From JAWLGW01 sp964569055 (GTDB lineage: Bacteria; Planctomycetota; J058): a DNA stretch of 20,150 nt. Of the stretch, positions 11,325 through 19,527 are shown one piece after another (the first letter of the stretch is position 1; the number at the start of each line of letters is the position of its first letter). Below the pieces are notes generated by a model. That model ran no database searches. It saw nothing but the letters and a program-made list of their open reading frames with translations, and was not told where the DNA came from. The stretch covers positions 1 to 20,150 of the forward strand of contig CAZMSZ010000104.1 of the NCBI GenBank assembly GCA_964569055.1. The letters run 5' to 3'. The translations under genes were made by a program, and so were the position numbers.

Positions 11325-12184
11325 GACCCTGCCGCGCCGCGCGGTCGCACCAACCCTTGCAGCCCGGCGCGGAGCGCGAGGAGCGAGAGGGCGGCGGCCT
11401 CGAGGGCGGCCTCGCCCAGGCCGCCCGGCTCGGCCACCGTGACGGGCAGCGCGCGCAGCGCCTCGGGCCAGCGGCCCGGCTGCGGGTCGGCCTGCCGCTG
11501 CAGGAGGCGCAGCGGCAGCCCCGCCAGAGCCGCCCCTTGGGCCAGCCGGCACTCGCGGTCGAGCGTCCAGGCGAGCTCGTCGTGCGGCTCGGGGCCGACG
11601 CGAGGGTCGCCGACGAGCACCAGCGCCGAGGTGGAGCGCAACAGCGAGCGCCGCAGCTTGCCGGCGCCCGGGGCGGCGGGGAGCGTGACGACGCGCAGCG
11701 CCCCGACCCGGACCCGCGGCGCGGCGGGCCACGGCTCGCGCAGCAGCAGCTCGAACGAGAGCTGGACCTCGCCGTGGGCGCGGCAGCGGCGCGCTCCGCG
11801 CAGGGCGGTCTCGCCGGCGGGCGCGCGCCGCGCCACGACGCGGGCCAGCTCGAGCGCCGCCCGCCAGGCCTGCGCCGGCCCCGCGAACGCCACGGTCGGC
11901 ACCACCTCGCGGGCCACGTCGCGCCGCCACGGGGCGCGGCCCACGTCGGCCGCCAGCCAGCCCAGCCGCGGCGGGGGCGCGCGCGGGGGCAGCGGGTCGC
12001 CCTCGGCGAGCGCGTCGAGGACGGGGTCCTCGAGGCGACGGTCGAGCAGCCGCTCGCGCAGGGCCGCGCGCGCGGCCTCGGGCTGGCCGCAGCGCGTGAG
12101 CGCGCGGACCTGCTCCAGCGCGCAGGCCAGGTCTCCGGGCGCCACGCGGGCGCGCCGCTCGGTCCGCCTCAGCAGCCCGTCCAC
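11321..12184 (-). CDS. degenerate MglA-like small GTPase homologue (pseudo-GTPase)
   Basis: This 287-residue protein is hard to place by simple motif search. Its N-terminal 70 residues are helical and arginine-rich. The rest lines up with MglA-type Ras-superfamily GTPases. PTVAFAGPAQAWRAALELA (about 96-114) occupies the P-loop position, but the GPGxxGKTT pattern has become GPAQAWRAA, so the phosphate-binding Lys and Thr are gone. RVVTLPAAPG and LRRSLLRSTSALVLVGDP (177-194) match the switch II and following strand, and LPLRLLQRQADP (223-234) matches the LPLVLQYNKRDLP segment, with the NKxD base-specificity motif degraded. GTP binding therefore looks unlikely. It sits between the PATAN gene (7-nt gap) and the receptor kinase (4-nt overlap), the context in which MglA-like proteins are often found. 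The start is a GTG at 12182-12184. The MglA assignment is inference from weak similarity; the gene itself is well supported by its tight fit in the operon. Confidence 0.7.
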
Positions 12185-12191
12185 GCGCGCC

Positions 12192-15100
12192 TCACAGGCT
12201 GAAGTCCCAGTCCTCTTCGGCGGCGCCCTCTTCCTGCGCGGGCTCCACCCCTTCGGCCAGCCCCTCCTCGAACAGCTCGGCCAAGAACACCATCGCGCGG
12301 TAGCGGTCGCCCGAGAGGCGCGCCACGTCCTCGGGCGTGTTCACGCGGTCGATCAGCGCCGCGAGCGCCGCGTCCTTGCGCGCCCCCGCCTCGGCCGCCT
12401 CGTCGCCGGTGTAGGCCACGCACAGGTCCTTGGGGAGGAGCTGACCGACCTTGACCCAGTTCTCGCCCGCGGCCGCGAACTCGTCGAAGAACGCCTCGGA
12501 GTCGAGCCGCAGCTCGAGCCGGGCTTCGGGGTCCTCGAGCCGCGGCGGCAGCGTGCCCTGCAGCAGCTCGAAGCGGGTGCCGCGCCAGGAGAAGCACTCG
12601 GCCACGTCGCGGGCGGTGTCGAGCGCGGCGGCCCGCGCCAGCTCGCGCCGCTCCTCCTCGCGCCGCTGCTCCTCCTCCATCTCGACCGCGGCGCGCAGCA
12701 TGCGCAGCTCGAGCTCGACCCGCCCCCGCTCGTCCTCGGGCAGGGCCGCGAGGTCGAGCGCCTCGAGCTCGCGCACCCGCTCGGCCTCGGGGCTGAGCTT
12801 GGCCTCCTGCTCGGCCTCCGGCGCCGGCTCCTCCTCGGCCACCACCTGCCGCAGGAGCATCATCTCCATCTGCGTGCGCTGGCGCTCCTCCTCGGAGAGG
12901 GCCTCGAGGTCGAGGGTCTCGAGCTCGCGCAGCCGCTGCGCCTCGGGGCTGAGGGCCTGCTCGGCCGCGGCCTGCGCCGCCTGAGCCGCGCGGCGCACGT
13001 AGCGCTGGGTGCGGAACAGCTGCCCCTTGATCAGGGCCAGCTCCTTGCTGCGCCGCCCGTCGGTCAGGCGCATCACGCCCGTCAGGCCGGCGCCGGCGAG
13101 GTCCTGCAGCGTGCCCACGAACTGGATCTGCCCGACGAACCCCTCCTCGATCACGCCCGAGGTGGGCAGGTCGGTCGCGAACAGGGCGTCCTCGTCCTCC
13201 TCCTGGATCTGCTCGAGGTCCACGACCTTGAGCCGCCCCTCGCGCACCAGCTCGGCCAGGAGCGAGAGCGCCTTGAACCGGCGCATGCGCGACATGCGCA
13301 CCAGGTCGGCGATCGCGTGGCGCCCGTCGACGAGCAGCAGCAGGTCCTCGAACCCGAGCTCGTTGACCGCCATCATCTTCGCCTCGTTGGAGTCGAAGGC
13401 GAGCACGAGGTCGTCGCCGGGCAGCGTGCGGCGCACCTCCTCCCACTCCGCGATGCGCCGCACCGCCTCCAGGAGGAAGTTGAGCGTGTTCAGCCGGATC
13501 TTGCGGTTCTTCTTGGAGGCGTAGAACTCGGGCGGGAGGTAGTCGGCCGCGAACTCGAACTCGGCCCCCTCCCAGAGGAACATCTCGTAGACCTCGTCCT
13601 TCATCTGGGCCGCCGCCGCGTCGGCGAGCTGGTCTTCGGTCACCAGCCCGGCCGCGAGCAGCCCGCTCTCGAGGTCCTCCTCGCTCAGCTCCTCCTCCAT
13701 GTCGCCGCTGAGGAGGTACACCTCGCCCTGGTCGAAGTAGATCTGCCGCGAGTGCTTTCCGTCGCCCTCGTGGGCCTCGACCCGCATGGTCCCCGAGCTC
13801 TTGCGCAGGTGGAACGTCTGCAGCAGCTCGGGCAGCGAGAACGAGGCCAGGTCGCCGCGGAACGTCGCGCGCGAGGCCTGCCGCGCGATCTCCGACTCGG
13901 CCGCCCGCAGCTCGCGCAGCTTGGCGCGGAAGTAGGGCACGTCGATCCGCGAGTCGATCGCGGCCAGGCAGCAGTTGATCGCCTCGAGCCGCTTGTCGGC
14001 GGCGAGCGCCGCGTCGAGCCGCTCCTTGTACTCGACCACGTCGAGCGGGCGCAGCCGGCCGGTCTCGAGCGCCTCGTGCACCATGGCGAGGAACTCGGGC
14101 GCGGGCATCAGCTCCTGCTGCTTGATCACCTCCTCGAGCGAGTGCTGCCCGTCGAACAGCAGGAACGGGTCGTCGGCGCCCTGGGTGCTCTTCTGCCCCT
14201 TGGCCGTGAGCATGAGGTAGGTGTGCACCGAGGGGATGGCGCCCATCAGCACCTCCCACTGGCGGATGTCGCGGGTCACCTCCGCGTTCAGCCAGGGGAG
14301 CAGCGGGACGTCGATGTCGAGCCCGGGGTTGCCGGTCTCGCGGCTCTCGCCGGTGCGGACCTCGACGAACGGCCGGCGCAGGAAGAAGACCTTGAACACC
14401 TCGGACAGGACCGTGTCCTTCTGGGCGCGGAACCAGTTGTCCATGGTGACGTAGCCGCCGCCCACCAGGATCTGCTGGAGGGAGCGGCCGGTCTGCTCCT
14501 GCATCTCGCGCACGCGCACCAGGTCCGAGGCCGAGACCGGGCTGCGCGCGAGGAGCTGCTTCACGATGCTCGGCGGGTTCTCCCCCGCGGCGACCCGCCA
14601 CACCAGCGAGCTCTTGGTGAACGCGAAGCGCAGCTCGCGCCCCTCCTCGCGGACCACGAACTCGCAGGGGATCCCCTGGCGGAACAGCGCCAGCAGCAGC
14701 TCGAACGCGCGCTTCCCGCGGATCCGCGCGCTGAAGGTGAGCTTGCCCTCGGCCGCCTGGCGCTGGCAGAGCTCGCTGCCGAACAGCACGCGGTCGAGCA
14801 GCCGGCCGCGCCCGTCGAGCTCGGGCGTCTCGAGCGCGCTCTCGAACAGCTTGAGCGCGTACTGCAGGTCGCGCCGGACGGCGTCCTTGAAGCGGCGCTC
14901 GAGCTCGGCCCGCGCCAGCGGGAAGATGTGCTCGGCGTTGAGCAGGCGCGACACGACCGACTGCGTCTCGAAGCGCGACAGGCCGAGCAGGTGCGGCAGC
15001 TCGGCGAGCGTGCGGGTGCCGTCGAACACCTCGGCCGGGTCGATGATCCGGGCGTGCGCCTCCTTGAGCTCGCGCCCGGCCCGCTTGGCCGCCTCCGGCG

Positions 15101-15647
15101 TGCTGCTCAGCACGTACAGCCGCTTCTCGCTGGGGAGGGCGTCCTGGATGTTCTGCCACTCGTCGCGCCGGCGCGTGGCCTCGACCAGGACGGAGCTGGC
15201 GCCGAACCGGAACTCGTCGGGCGACTGGATCCGCTCGGCGAAGTCGGCCGGGAGCGAGTCCTTCTTGAACTCGAAGAAGGCGTCCTCCCAGGCGAACGCC
15301 TCGTAGATCTCCTCCTCGACCTGGAACCGGCGCGCCGCGAGGATCTTCTCCTCGGTCGTGTACCCCAGCTCGTTGAGCACCTCGCCCAGGCGCTGGCCCT
15401 CGCGCTCGGCCTGGAGCTTGAGCGCCTCCTCGAGCTGCGCCGGGGCGAGCTCGCCGCTGCGGACCAGGGCGTCTCCGAGCCGAAAGCTCCAGTTCGCCCG
15501 CTCGAGGTACAGCCCCCCCTGGGAGAGGTAGAGCGTCTTGCGCGCGTCCTCGTGATAGACGTCGAGCGACCCCGAGTGTCCGCTCGCGGAGAGGAACTCG
15601 AGCAATTGCTCGAGGCTGAACGCCTTGACGCTCCCGCGCAGTCCCAT
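12192..15647 (-). CDS. multi-module PATAN / DUF4388 signalling protein
   Basis: This 1151-residue cytoplasmic protein is built from at least three copies of the PATAN/DUF4388 unit. Each copy has a GxxxxxSLxxLL opening, a strand-rich SGxLxV segment and an F.W....FEF helix motif. The units start near residue 4 (GSVKAFSLEQLLEFLSASGHSGSLDV), 597 (GDLASFSLPELLQTFHLRKSSGTMRV) and 838 (GQIQFVGTLQDLAGAGLTGVMRL), in the numbering from this start. The third is split by a coiled-coil insertion at about 888-1010 holding a tandem repeat. A further related unit lies at about 358-440. PATAN domains are adaptor modules, often near response regulators, MglA-type GTPases and kinases. The start is the ATG at 15645-15647, with GGAG just upstream; an earlier in-frame TTG at 15686 is rejected because it has no ribosome-binding site and precedes the conserved domain by a non-conserved tail. 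It is the first gene of the minus-strand operon. Confidence 0.85.
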   Translation of the reverse strand: MGLRGSVKAFSLEQLLEFLSASGHSGSLDVYHEDARKTLYLSQGGLYLERANWSFRLGDALVRSGELAPAQLEEALKLQAEREGQRLGEVLNELGYTTEEKILAARRFQVEEEIYEAFAWEDAFFEFKKDSLPADFAERIQSPDEFRFGASSVLVEATRRRDEWQNIQDALPSEKRLYVLSSTPEAAKRAGRELKEAHARIIDPAEVFDGTRTLAELPHLLGLSRFETQSVVSRLLNAEHIFPLARAELERRFKDAVRRDLQYALKLFESALETPELDGRGRLLDRVLFGSELCQRQAAEGKLTFSARIRGKRAFELLLALFRQGIPCEFVVREEGRELRFAFTKSSLVWRVAAGENPPSIVKQLLARSPVSASDLVRVREMQEQTGRSLQQILVGGGYVTMDNWFRAQKDTVLSEVFKVFFLRRPFVEVRTGESRETGNPGLDIDVPLLPWLNAEVTRDIRQWEVLMGAIPSVHTYLMLTAKGQKSTQGADDPFLLFDGQHSLEEVIKQQELMPAPEFLAMVHEALETGRLRPLDVVEYKERLDAALAADKRLEAINCCLAAIDSRIDVPYFRAKLRELRAAESEIARQASRATFRGDLASFSLPELLQTFHLRKSSGTMRVEAHEGDGKHSRQIYFDQGEVYLLSGDMEEELSEEDLESGLLAAGLVTEDQLADAAAAQMKDEVYEMFLWEGAEFEFAADYLPPEFYASKKNRKIRLNTLNFLLEAVRRIAEWEEVRRTLPGDDLVLAFDSNEAKMMAVNELGFEDLLLLVDGRHAIADLVRMSRMRRFKALSLLAELVREGRLKVVDLEQIQEEDEDALFATDLPTSGVIEEGFVGQIQFVGTLQDLAGAGLTGVMRLTDGRRSKELALIKGQLFRTQRYVRRAAQAAQAAAEQALSPEAQRLRELETLDLEALSEEERQRTQMEMMLLRQVVAEEEPAPEAEQEAKLSPEAERVRELEALDLAALPEDERGRVELELRMLRAAVEMEEEQRREEERRELARAAALDTARDVAECFSWRGTRFELLQGTLPPRLEDPEARLELRLDSEAFFDEFAAAGENWVKVGQLLPKDLCVAYTGDEAAEAGARKDAALAALIDRVNTPEDVARLSGDRYRAMVFLAELFEEGLAEGVEPAQEEGAAEEDWDFSL
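12693..12953 (-). repeat. intragenic tandem repeat in the PATAN protein coiled coil
   Basis: Two related 35-residue units, at protein residues about 899-933 and 951-985, both begin LSPEA and share the pattern R-LREL-E-LDL-AL-E-ER. They are separated by a 17-residue acidic spacer. The DNA copies at 12849-12953 and 12693-12797 remain clearly similar, indicating fairly recent duplication. Confidence 0.8.
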
Positions 15648-15670
15648 GGAGCTCCGGTTGGACGGCTGCA

Positions 15671-15699
15671 AGATTAGCAGCGCCAAGAGGATGAAACAA
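15671..15699 (-). promoter_or_regulatory. candidate promoter for the signalling operon
   Basis: On the minus strand, TTGTTT (15694-15699) and TAATCT (15671-15676) are separated by exactly 17 nt in the only AT-richer patch of the divergent region. The -10 box lies about 24 nt before the PATAN gene's ATG. Each box matches only 3 of 6 consensus bases, so this is suggestive only. No convincing promoter was seen for the BMC-T gene on the other side, apart from a TACCAT at 15769-15774. Confidence 0.35.
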
Positions 15700-15814
15700 G
15701 CCGAGCGCGCCCGAGACCCTTGATCGGCGCGCTCCCCGTGCGGCGGGCGGGCGCCGCGGCGGTCGTGCTACCATGCCGCGCCCTGCCAGGGCTTTGAGCC
15801 TCGCCGAGGTGCGG

Positions 15815-16462
15815 ATGAGCAAGGTCGACCTCCGCTGCTACACCTACATCGACGTGTTCCAGCCGCAGCTCGCCTCCTTCCTGGCGACGGTGGCCCGCGG
15901 CTACCTCCCGGTGGAGGAGCAGGCGGCGATCGTGCTCGAGATCGCGCCGGGCATGGACATCAACCGGGTCATGGACGTGGCGCTCAAGCAGACCGGCGTC
16001 CAGCCCGGCATGATGATCGTCGAGCGCGTGTTCGGCATGCTCGAGGTCCACTCCTACGACCAGGGAGAGGTCCGCGCCGCCGGCGAGGCGATCCTGGGCG
16101 CGCTGGGCCTCACCATGGAGCAGCGCCTGCGCCCCAGGGTCATGACCACCCAGATCATCACGGGGGTCGACCCGCACCACACCATGCTGGTCAACCGCAT
16201 GCGCCACGGCAACTTCCTGCTCAAGGGCGACTCGTTCTACATCCTCGAGGTCCACCCGGCCGGTTACGCCGTGTTCGCCGCCAACGAGGCCGAGAAGGCG
16301 GCGCCGGTCGAGGTGCTCGAGGTGATCGCGTTCGGCGCCTTCGGCCGCGTGTTCCTCGGCGGCGCCGAGGCCCCGATCCAGGAGGCCGCGCGCGCGGTCG
16401 AGGCCGCGCTGGCCTCGATCGACGGGCGCCCGAACCAGGGCGAGTCCAAGCGCAACATGTAG
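15815..16462 (+). CDS. bacterial microcompartment trimer shell protein (BMC-T, tandem BMC domains)
   Basis: This 215-residue protein has two BMC folds in tandem (about 5-105 and 110-205). The second shows the full BMC pattern: LEVHPAGYAVFAANEAEKAA (144-163), the VEVLEVIAFGAFGRVFLGG strand (165-183), then the helix IQEAARAVEAALAS (188-201). The first has LEIAPGMDINRVMDVALKQT (41-60), VFGMLEVHSYDQGEV and AAGEAILGAL. Proteins of this class form pseudohexameric trimer tiles in microcompartment shells, some stacking into double-layer gated pores, as in Haliangium ochraceum. The chosen start is the ATG at 15815, with GAGG 5 nt upstream and immediately before conserved sequence; an earlier ATG at 15773 would add 14 non-conserved residues. 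No other shell protein or encapsulated enzyme is in the window, so it appears orphaned, unless the cargo lies elsewhere. It is divergent from the PATAN operon and convergent with the PA14 gene. Confidence 0.88.
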   Translation: MSKVDLRCYTYIDVFQPQLASFLATVARGYLPVEEQAAIVLEIAPGMDINRVMDVALKQTGVQPGMMIVERVFGMLEVHSYDQGEVRAAGEAILGALGLTMEQRLRPRVMTTQIITGVDPHHTMLVNRMRHGNFLLKGDSFYILEVHPAGYAVFAANEAEKAAPVEVLEVIAFGAFGRVFLGGAEAPIQEAARAVEAALASIDGRPNQGESKRNM

Positions 16463-16476
16463 CGGCGCGCGCCGCT
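16461..16476. other. 16-bp perfect palindrome spanning two convergent stops
   Basis: AGCGGCGCGCGCCGCT is its own reverse complement. It joins the stop codon of the BMC-T gene to that of the PA14 gene, filling the 13-nt gap between them. It could fold as a short bidirectional terminator stem, but it lacks a T-tract and could be chance in this composition. Confidence 0.35.
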
Positions 16477-17657
16477 CAGTAGCGCTCCTGGTCGAGGGTG
16501 TGGTACAGGCACTCGGCCGGGATCGGCGCGCGCTCGCCGCCGTCGAGCTGCCAGAACAGGCGCGCCACGGCCAGCCCGCCGTTCTCGTAGAACTCGACCC
16601 GCAGCGGGTAGTCGCCCACCTCGAGCGGCAGGTCGACGAGGTCCTCGCGCGGGGCGTGGTCGGAGTACTCGGCCACCACGAGCTGCTCGCCCACCCACAC
16701 CCGGATCCCGTCGTCGCTGAGCACCGTCAGGCTGTACTTGCCGGCCACCGGCACCCGCAGCACGCCCTCCCAGCGGATCGAGAACTGATCCCCCTTCCCC
16801 TCCAGCGGCTCGGGCGCCGTGGTGCCCCAGTCGAAGTCGAGCTGGGCGTCGATCCGCGTGCCCGCGCGCTCGGTGAAGTACTTGTCCTTGTAGTAGGTGC
16901 CCCACAGCCCGGGGATCAGGTTCTGGTAGGACGTCCCCTCCACCACGCGCTCGCTCATCAGGCCGTCGAGCTTCTCGGTGAGCTCCGCCACCTTCTTGAG
17001 CAGCTCGCGCCCCAGGGGCGAGTGCGTCGCCAGCCGGACCTGCTCGTCGACCGACAGCGAGCTGATCTGGATCGCCGTCTCCGCCCGCCCGAACCGCCCC
17101 TCGAGCTTGCGCAGCCGCCGCTCCGCCCGCCGCACCCGCTTGGCGGCGCTCTGCTCCGCCTCCCCGATCCTGGCCTCGAGCCCCGCGATCCGCGCCTCGA
17201 GCGCCGCGAACGGGCTCCCCGTCGCCCCCGCCGCCAGCACCGGCGCGCTGCTCGCGCCCGAAGCGGACGCAGGCCCGCCGGGGATGGCACCCGGCATCCC
17301 CGCCCCGAGCTCGAGCGCCGCCAGCCGCGCGTCGAACGCCGCGAGCGCCGCGTCGAGCTTCTGCTCCAGCAGCGCCAGCCGATCCCCGCCGCCAGCCGCG
17401 CCGCCCTCCACACGCGGCGCCGCGCTCGCGGTCGCGGCGCCGTCAGGCTCGCTGCTCCGCAGCGGGACGTAGCCCCTCTCGCCGCCCGAGTCCGCGGCCG
17501 TCGGCACCGCGGCCGCGACCGGCCCCGCGGCCCGCGCCCCCCCGGCACGCCAGCGCGACTCGCCCTGGCTGAGCACGTCGGTCAGCAGCAGCGCCCCCGC
17601 CCCGACCACGGCGAGCGCCGAGAGCTGAACTCCACCGCGCCCGAGCGTGTTGACCAT
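16476..17657 (-). CDS. membrane-anchored coiled-coil protein with C-terminal PA14 domain
   Basis: This is a 393-residue envelope protein. A hydrophobic segment at about 10-28 (SALAVVGAGALLLTDVL) acts as signal anchor or uncleaved signal. A low-complexity Ala/Gly region contains a short coiled coil at about 92-118. A longer heptad-rich helix follows at about 151-235, including the very basic run KRVRRAERRLRKLEGRFGR. A PA14 domain occupies about 249-372 (GLWGTYY, DFDWG, FSIRWEGVLRVPVAGKYSLT, LSDDGIRVWVGEQLVV, YPLRVEFYENGG, ARLFWQ). PA14 domains bind carbohydrates in several characterised proteins, and the DDG segment (315-317) matches the calcium/sugar-site DD motif. A sugar-binding head on a stalk facing the periplasm or outside is the likely design. 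The start is the ATG at 17655-17657, with a GGGGGACGGGG purine stretch upstream. Neighbours give no further clue. Confidence 0.88.
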   Translation of the reverse strand: MVNTLGRGGVQLSALAVVGAGALLLTDVLSQGESRWRAGGARAAGPVAAAVPTAADSGGERGYVPLRSSEPDGAATASAAPRVEGGAAGGGDRLALLEQKLDAALAAFDARLAALELGAGMPGAIPGGPASASGASSAPVLAAGATGSPFAALEARIAGLEARIGEAEQSAAKRVRRAERRLRKLEGRFGRAETAIQISSLSVDEQVRLATHSPLGRELLKKVAELTEKLDGLMSERVVEGTSYQNLIPGLWGTYYKDKYFTERAGTRIDAQLDFDWGTTAPEPLEGKGDQFSIRWEGVLRVPVAGKYSLTVLSDDGIRVWVGEQLVVAEYSDHAPREDLVDLPLEVGDYPLRVEFYENGGLAVARLFWQLDGGERAPIPAECLYHTLDQERY

Positions 17658-17689
17658 GCGCGCGCCCCGTCCCCCTCAAGAGGTAACCC

Positions 17690-18185
17690 GCGCTCGTGAG
17701 CGCCGCAACAGGGCGCCCTGACGTGCGCGCAGCGCACGGTCGCGAACACCAGGCGTTGGGCGAGCGAGCCCCGTGCGGTGGCTGGCAAGCGGGGACCTCG
17801 CAGCGATCCTGGGAGCGGGCGCGCATCGCATCTCGAACGCGCCTCGGGATCGTCCGCTTGGGGCTGACCGAGGGGCCCCGGAGCTCGGCGTCGCACAGGA
17901 GCCGCTCCGCCTCGGCTGGAGCGAGCGGTACCTCGCCGCTCCGCGCGCGTCGCCTGCCGCGTCTCGCCCGACGCGAGGTCGTGGCTGAGGATGACGCGGA
18001 CCGAGCTGTTGCCGGCGCTCCCGCCCAGCAACGCGCGGCGGAACAGCTCGACCGCCGTGTCTCTCGCTGCGCAGCGCGCGGAACCCCTCCTCGAGCAGCG
18101 CGAGCCCCTGGTTGCCCGCCCTGTCGTGGAGCGTCGTGGAGCTGTCGCCCGCGGGACGGCCAACACCACGTGCTCACCCCGCTCC
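17690..18185 (-). pseudogene. frameshifted remnant of a DUF222/HNH-type endonuclease gene
   Basis: No intact gene fits this stretch, but ordered pieces of one HNH endonuclease can be read by switching frame on the minus strand. They are VVLAVPRATA (about 18150-18178), LHDRAGNQGLALLEEGFRAL (about 18070-18135), DTAVELFRRALLGG to VRVILSHDLASGETRQATRAERR (about 17930-18061), EVPLAPAEAERLLCDAEL to RRVRDAMRARSQDRCEVPAC (about 17785-17937), and a worn LVFATVRCAHVRAPCCGAH (about 17700-17750). The last corresponds to the NLxTLCGAHH end of the HNH fold. The VPAC cysteine motif is visible, but the middle HxHH segment is lost. At least four frame changes make this a decayed gene. Sequencing error is less likely, because the surrounding genes are intact. 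It shows that the region right of the PA14 gene has received mobile or selfish-type genes. Confidence 0.7.
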
Positions 18186-18231
18186 AGAACTCACGGGCAA
18201 GCAATCTGGACCGTTTGCGGACAGCGCCTCT

Positions 18232-19527
18232 CTAGAAGAACGCCTCGAGCCTGTCTCTGGGCAGCTTGCCGTGATCCACCAGCGCCGAGACCACGACCAT
18301 GCTCGAAACCCCAAAGTACGCCGCGGCCTCGGCGATGCCGTCTTCGTCGAGCCCGTGGGCCTCCGTGAAGGCATCGAGACCCGGCCAGGGGCAGAGAAGC
18401 TCGCGAGCGAAGGACCGCCCCGCCTTCTGCAGAGCGGTCGTCTCCCTGGTCACAGGGAGGAGACGCTCCTCGGGTGGAGAGCCGATCGAGCAACCGAGCA
18501 GACGTGCTAGGTAGAACCGCTGATTGTCGATTCGGTGCGTGGGCACTCTGACGGCCGCTCGTCCGTTCGAGCGAAATGCTCCGGTCAGGGCGCTCTTGGG
18601 CGAAGCCACTGTGGGAAGCTCCAGGTGGAACAGATCCTCGAGCTCAGCGGTGGGGATCGGGTCGGTGGCCGTCTTGCCGAGCTCGTTGCGTACAAGCTCG
18701 GCGAGCCGCTTTCCCCTTTGCCAAGGGATCTCCCCGTACTCTGCCGGCGGTGGAGTCGCAACCCAGTTCAGGTCTACGAAGAGGTCCGAACCGCGGATCG
18801 TGTCGACCTGGCGCTGTGCCTCGTCCAGGCTGCCGAGGCTCGGCATCGCTGCCATGACTTCGTCGATCGCGCGCGGGCCTGTCGTGGCGCCCAGGGCACG
18901 TGCCCGCGCGATCCACTCTTCGGAGGCATCCCCTGGGTGGACTCCGGCCGCGGCCTGCAGTCGACACTCCTCGGCGAGGACCGGATCGGAGCGCTCGTCG
19001 GCAAGTTCGGCCCAAAGTTCATCGAGATCGGGAGCGACCAGACTCTGGGAAGCGAGCCGGCCTCGGACCTGTGTCACCAAGTCGTCGATCGCTTGCATGA
19101 AGCTCTGAAGCGGAACGTCGATCGCAGCGCTCTGCAGGTAGCGGATCGACGCAACGTCCGCCTTCTCTTCTCCGTCGCTGCGGATCTGGACGAACTCTCC
19201 ATCGCTGGAGAGCTCCAGCGGCGGCCACGCGATCCCTTCACCGATCGCGGCCATGCAATGTGAGAGGCGCCAGCCGACCGACCTGCGGTGCGGTTCCCAG
19301 CACAAGCGCCACCAGTTGAGGATCAGCCAGCGGACGAGTGGGTAGACGGGAACCACGATGAAGGGCCTGACACTCTGCACCGAGAGATCGAACACTTCGA
19401 CCAGGGGCACCGGGCCCTTTGCGCCGATTCCGTCGATCCGGAGCGCCCCGAGAGTGGCAGACCGAACGTCATCGCTCTGGCCCTCCCAACGCTCGACCTT
19501 GAAGCGAACACCCCTCGCGTCAGTCAC
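18232..19527 (-). CDS. ImmA/IrrE-like protein lacking the zinc-binding residues
   Basis: This is a 431-residue protein. The N-terminal domain (about 1-160) contains RWLILNWWRLCWEP (66-79), a SHCMAAIGEGIAWPPLEL stretch (89-106) and amphipathic helices. The C-terminal part (about 260-425) follows the ImmA/IrrE (peptidase M78) layout: QRFYLARLLGCSIG at 336-349 stands where RFTLAHELGH normally lies, followed by SFARELLCP (372-380) and then IAEAAAYFGVSSMVVVSALVDHG (398-420). The zinc motif HExxH has become RLLGC (342-346), and the third ligand glutamate appears to be Q367, so it is probably not an active protease. Active relatives cleave repressors or antitoxins in mobile elements and the radiation response. 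The start is a GTG at 19525-19527 in a GTGA overlap with the 142-aa gene upstream. Composition is less GC-rich than the left side of the window, suggesting transfer. Confidence 0.78.
   Translation of the reverse strand: MTDARGVRFKVERWEGQSDDVRSATLGALRIDGIGAKGPVPLVEVFDLSVQSVRPFIVVPVYPLVRWLILNWWRLCWEPHRRSVGWRLSHCMAAIGEGIAWPPLELSSDGEFVQIRSDGEEKADVASIRYLQSAAIDVPLQSFMQAIDDLVTQVRGRLASQSLVAPDLDELWAELADERSDPVLAEECRLQAAAGVHPGDASEEWIARARALGATTGPRAIDEVMAAMPSLGSLDEAQRQVDTIRGSDLFVDLNWVATPPPAEYGEIPWQRGKRLAELVRNELGKTATDPIPTAELEDLFHLELPTVASPKSALTGAFRSNGRAAVRVPTHRIDNQRFYLARLLGCSIGSPPEERLLPVTRETTALQKAGRSFARELLCPWPGLDAFTEAHGLDEDGIAEAAAYFGVSSMVVVSALVDHGKLPRDRLEAFF

Noticed and set aside
11325..11930. An upstream extension of the receptor kinase frame, adding 202 codons
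   Set aside because: It overlaps the MglA-like gene in another frame. Its translation is low-complexity, and the GTG at 11324 in the GTGA overlap fits operon structure.
15648..15686. A longer start (TTG at 15686) for the PATAN protein
   Set aside because: The extra 13 residues precede the conserved domain, there is no ribosome-binding site, and the region contains the candidate promoter. The ATG at 15647 has GGAG upstream.
15773..15814. An earlier ATG start for the BMC-T gene
   Set aside because: The added 14 residues are not BMC-like, and the ATG at 15815 has a GAGG site at good spacing.
16461..16476. The 16-bp palindrome as a protein operator
   Set aside because: It overlaps both stop codons of convergent genes, where an operator has no obvious target. 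A terminator-like role or chance is more likely.
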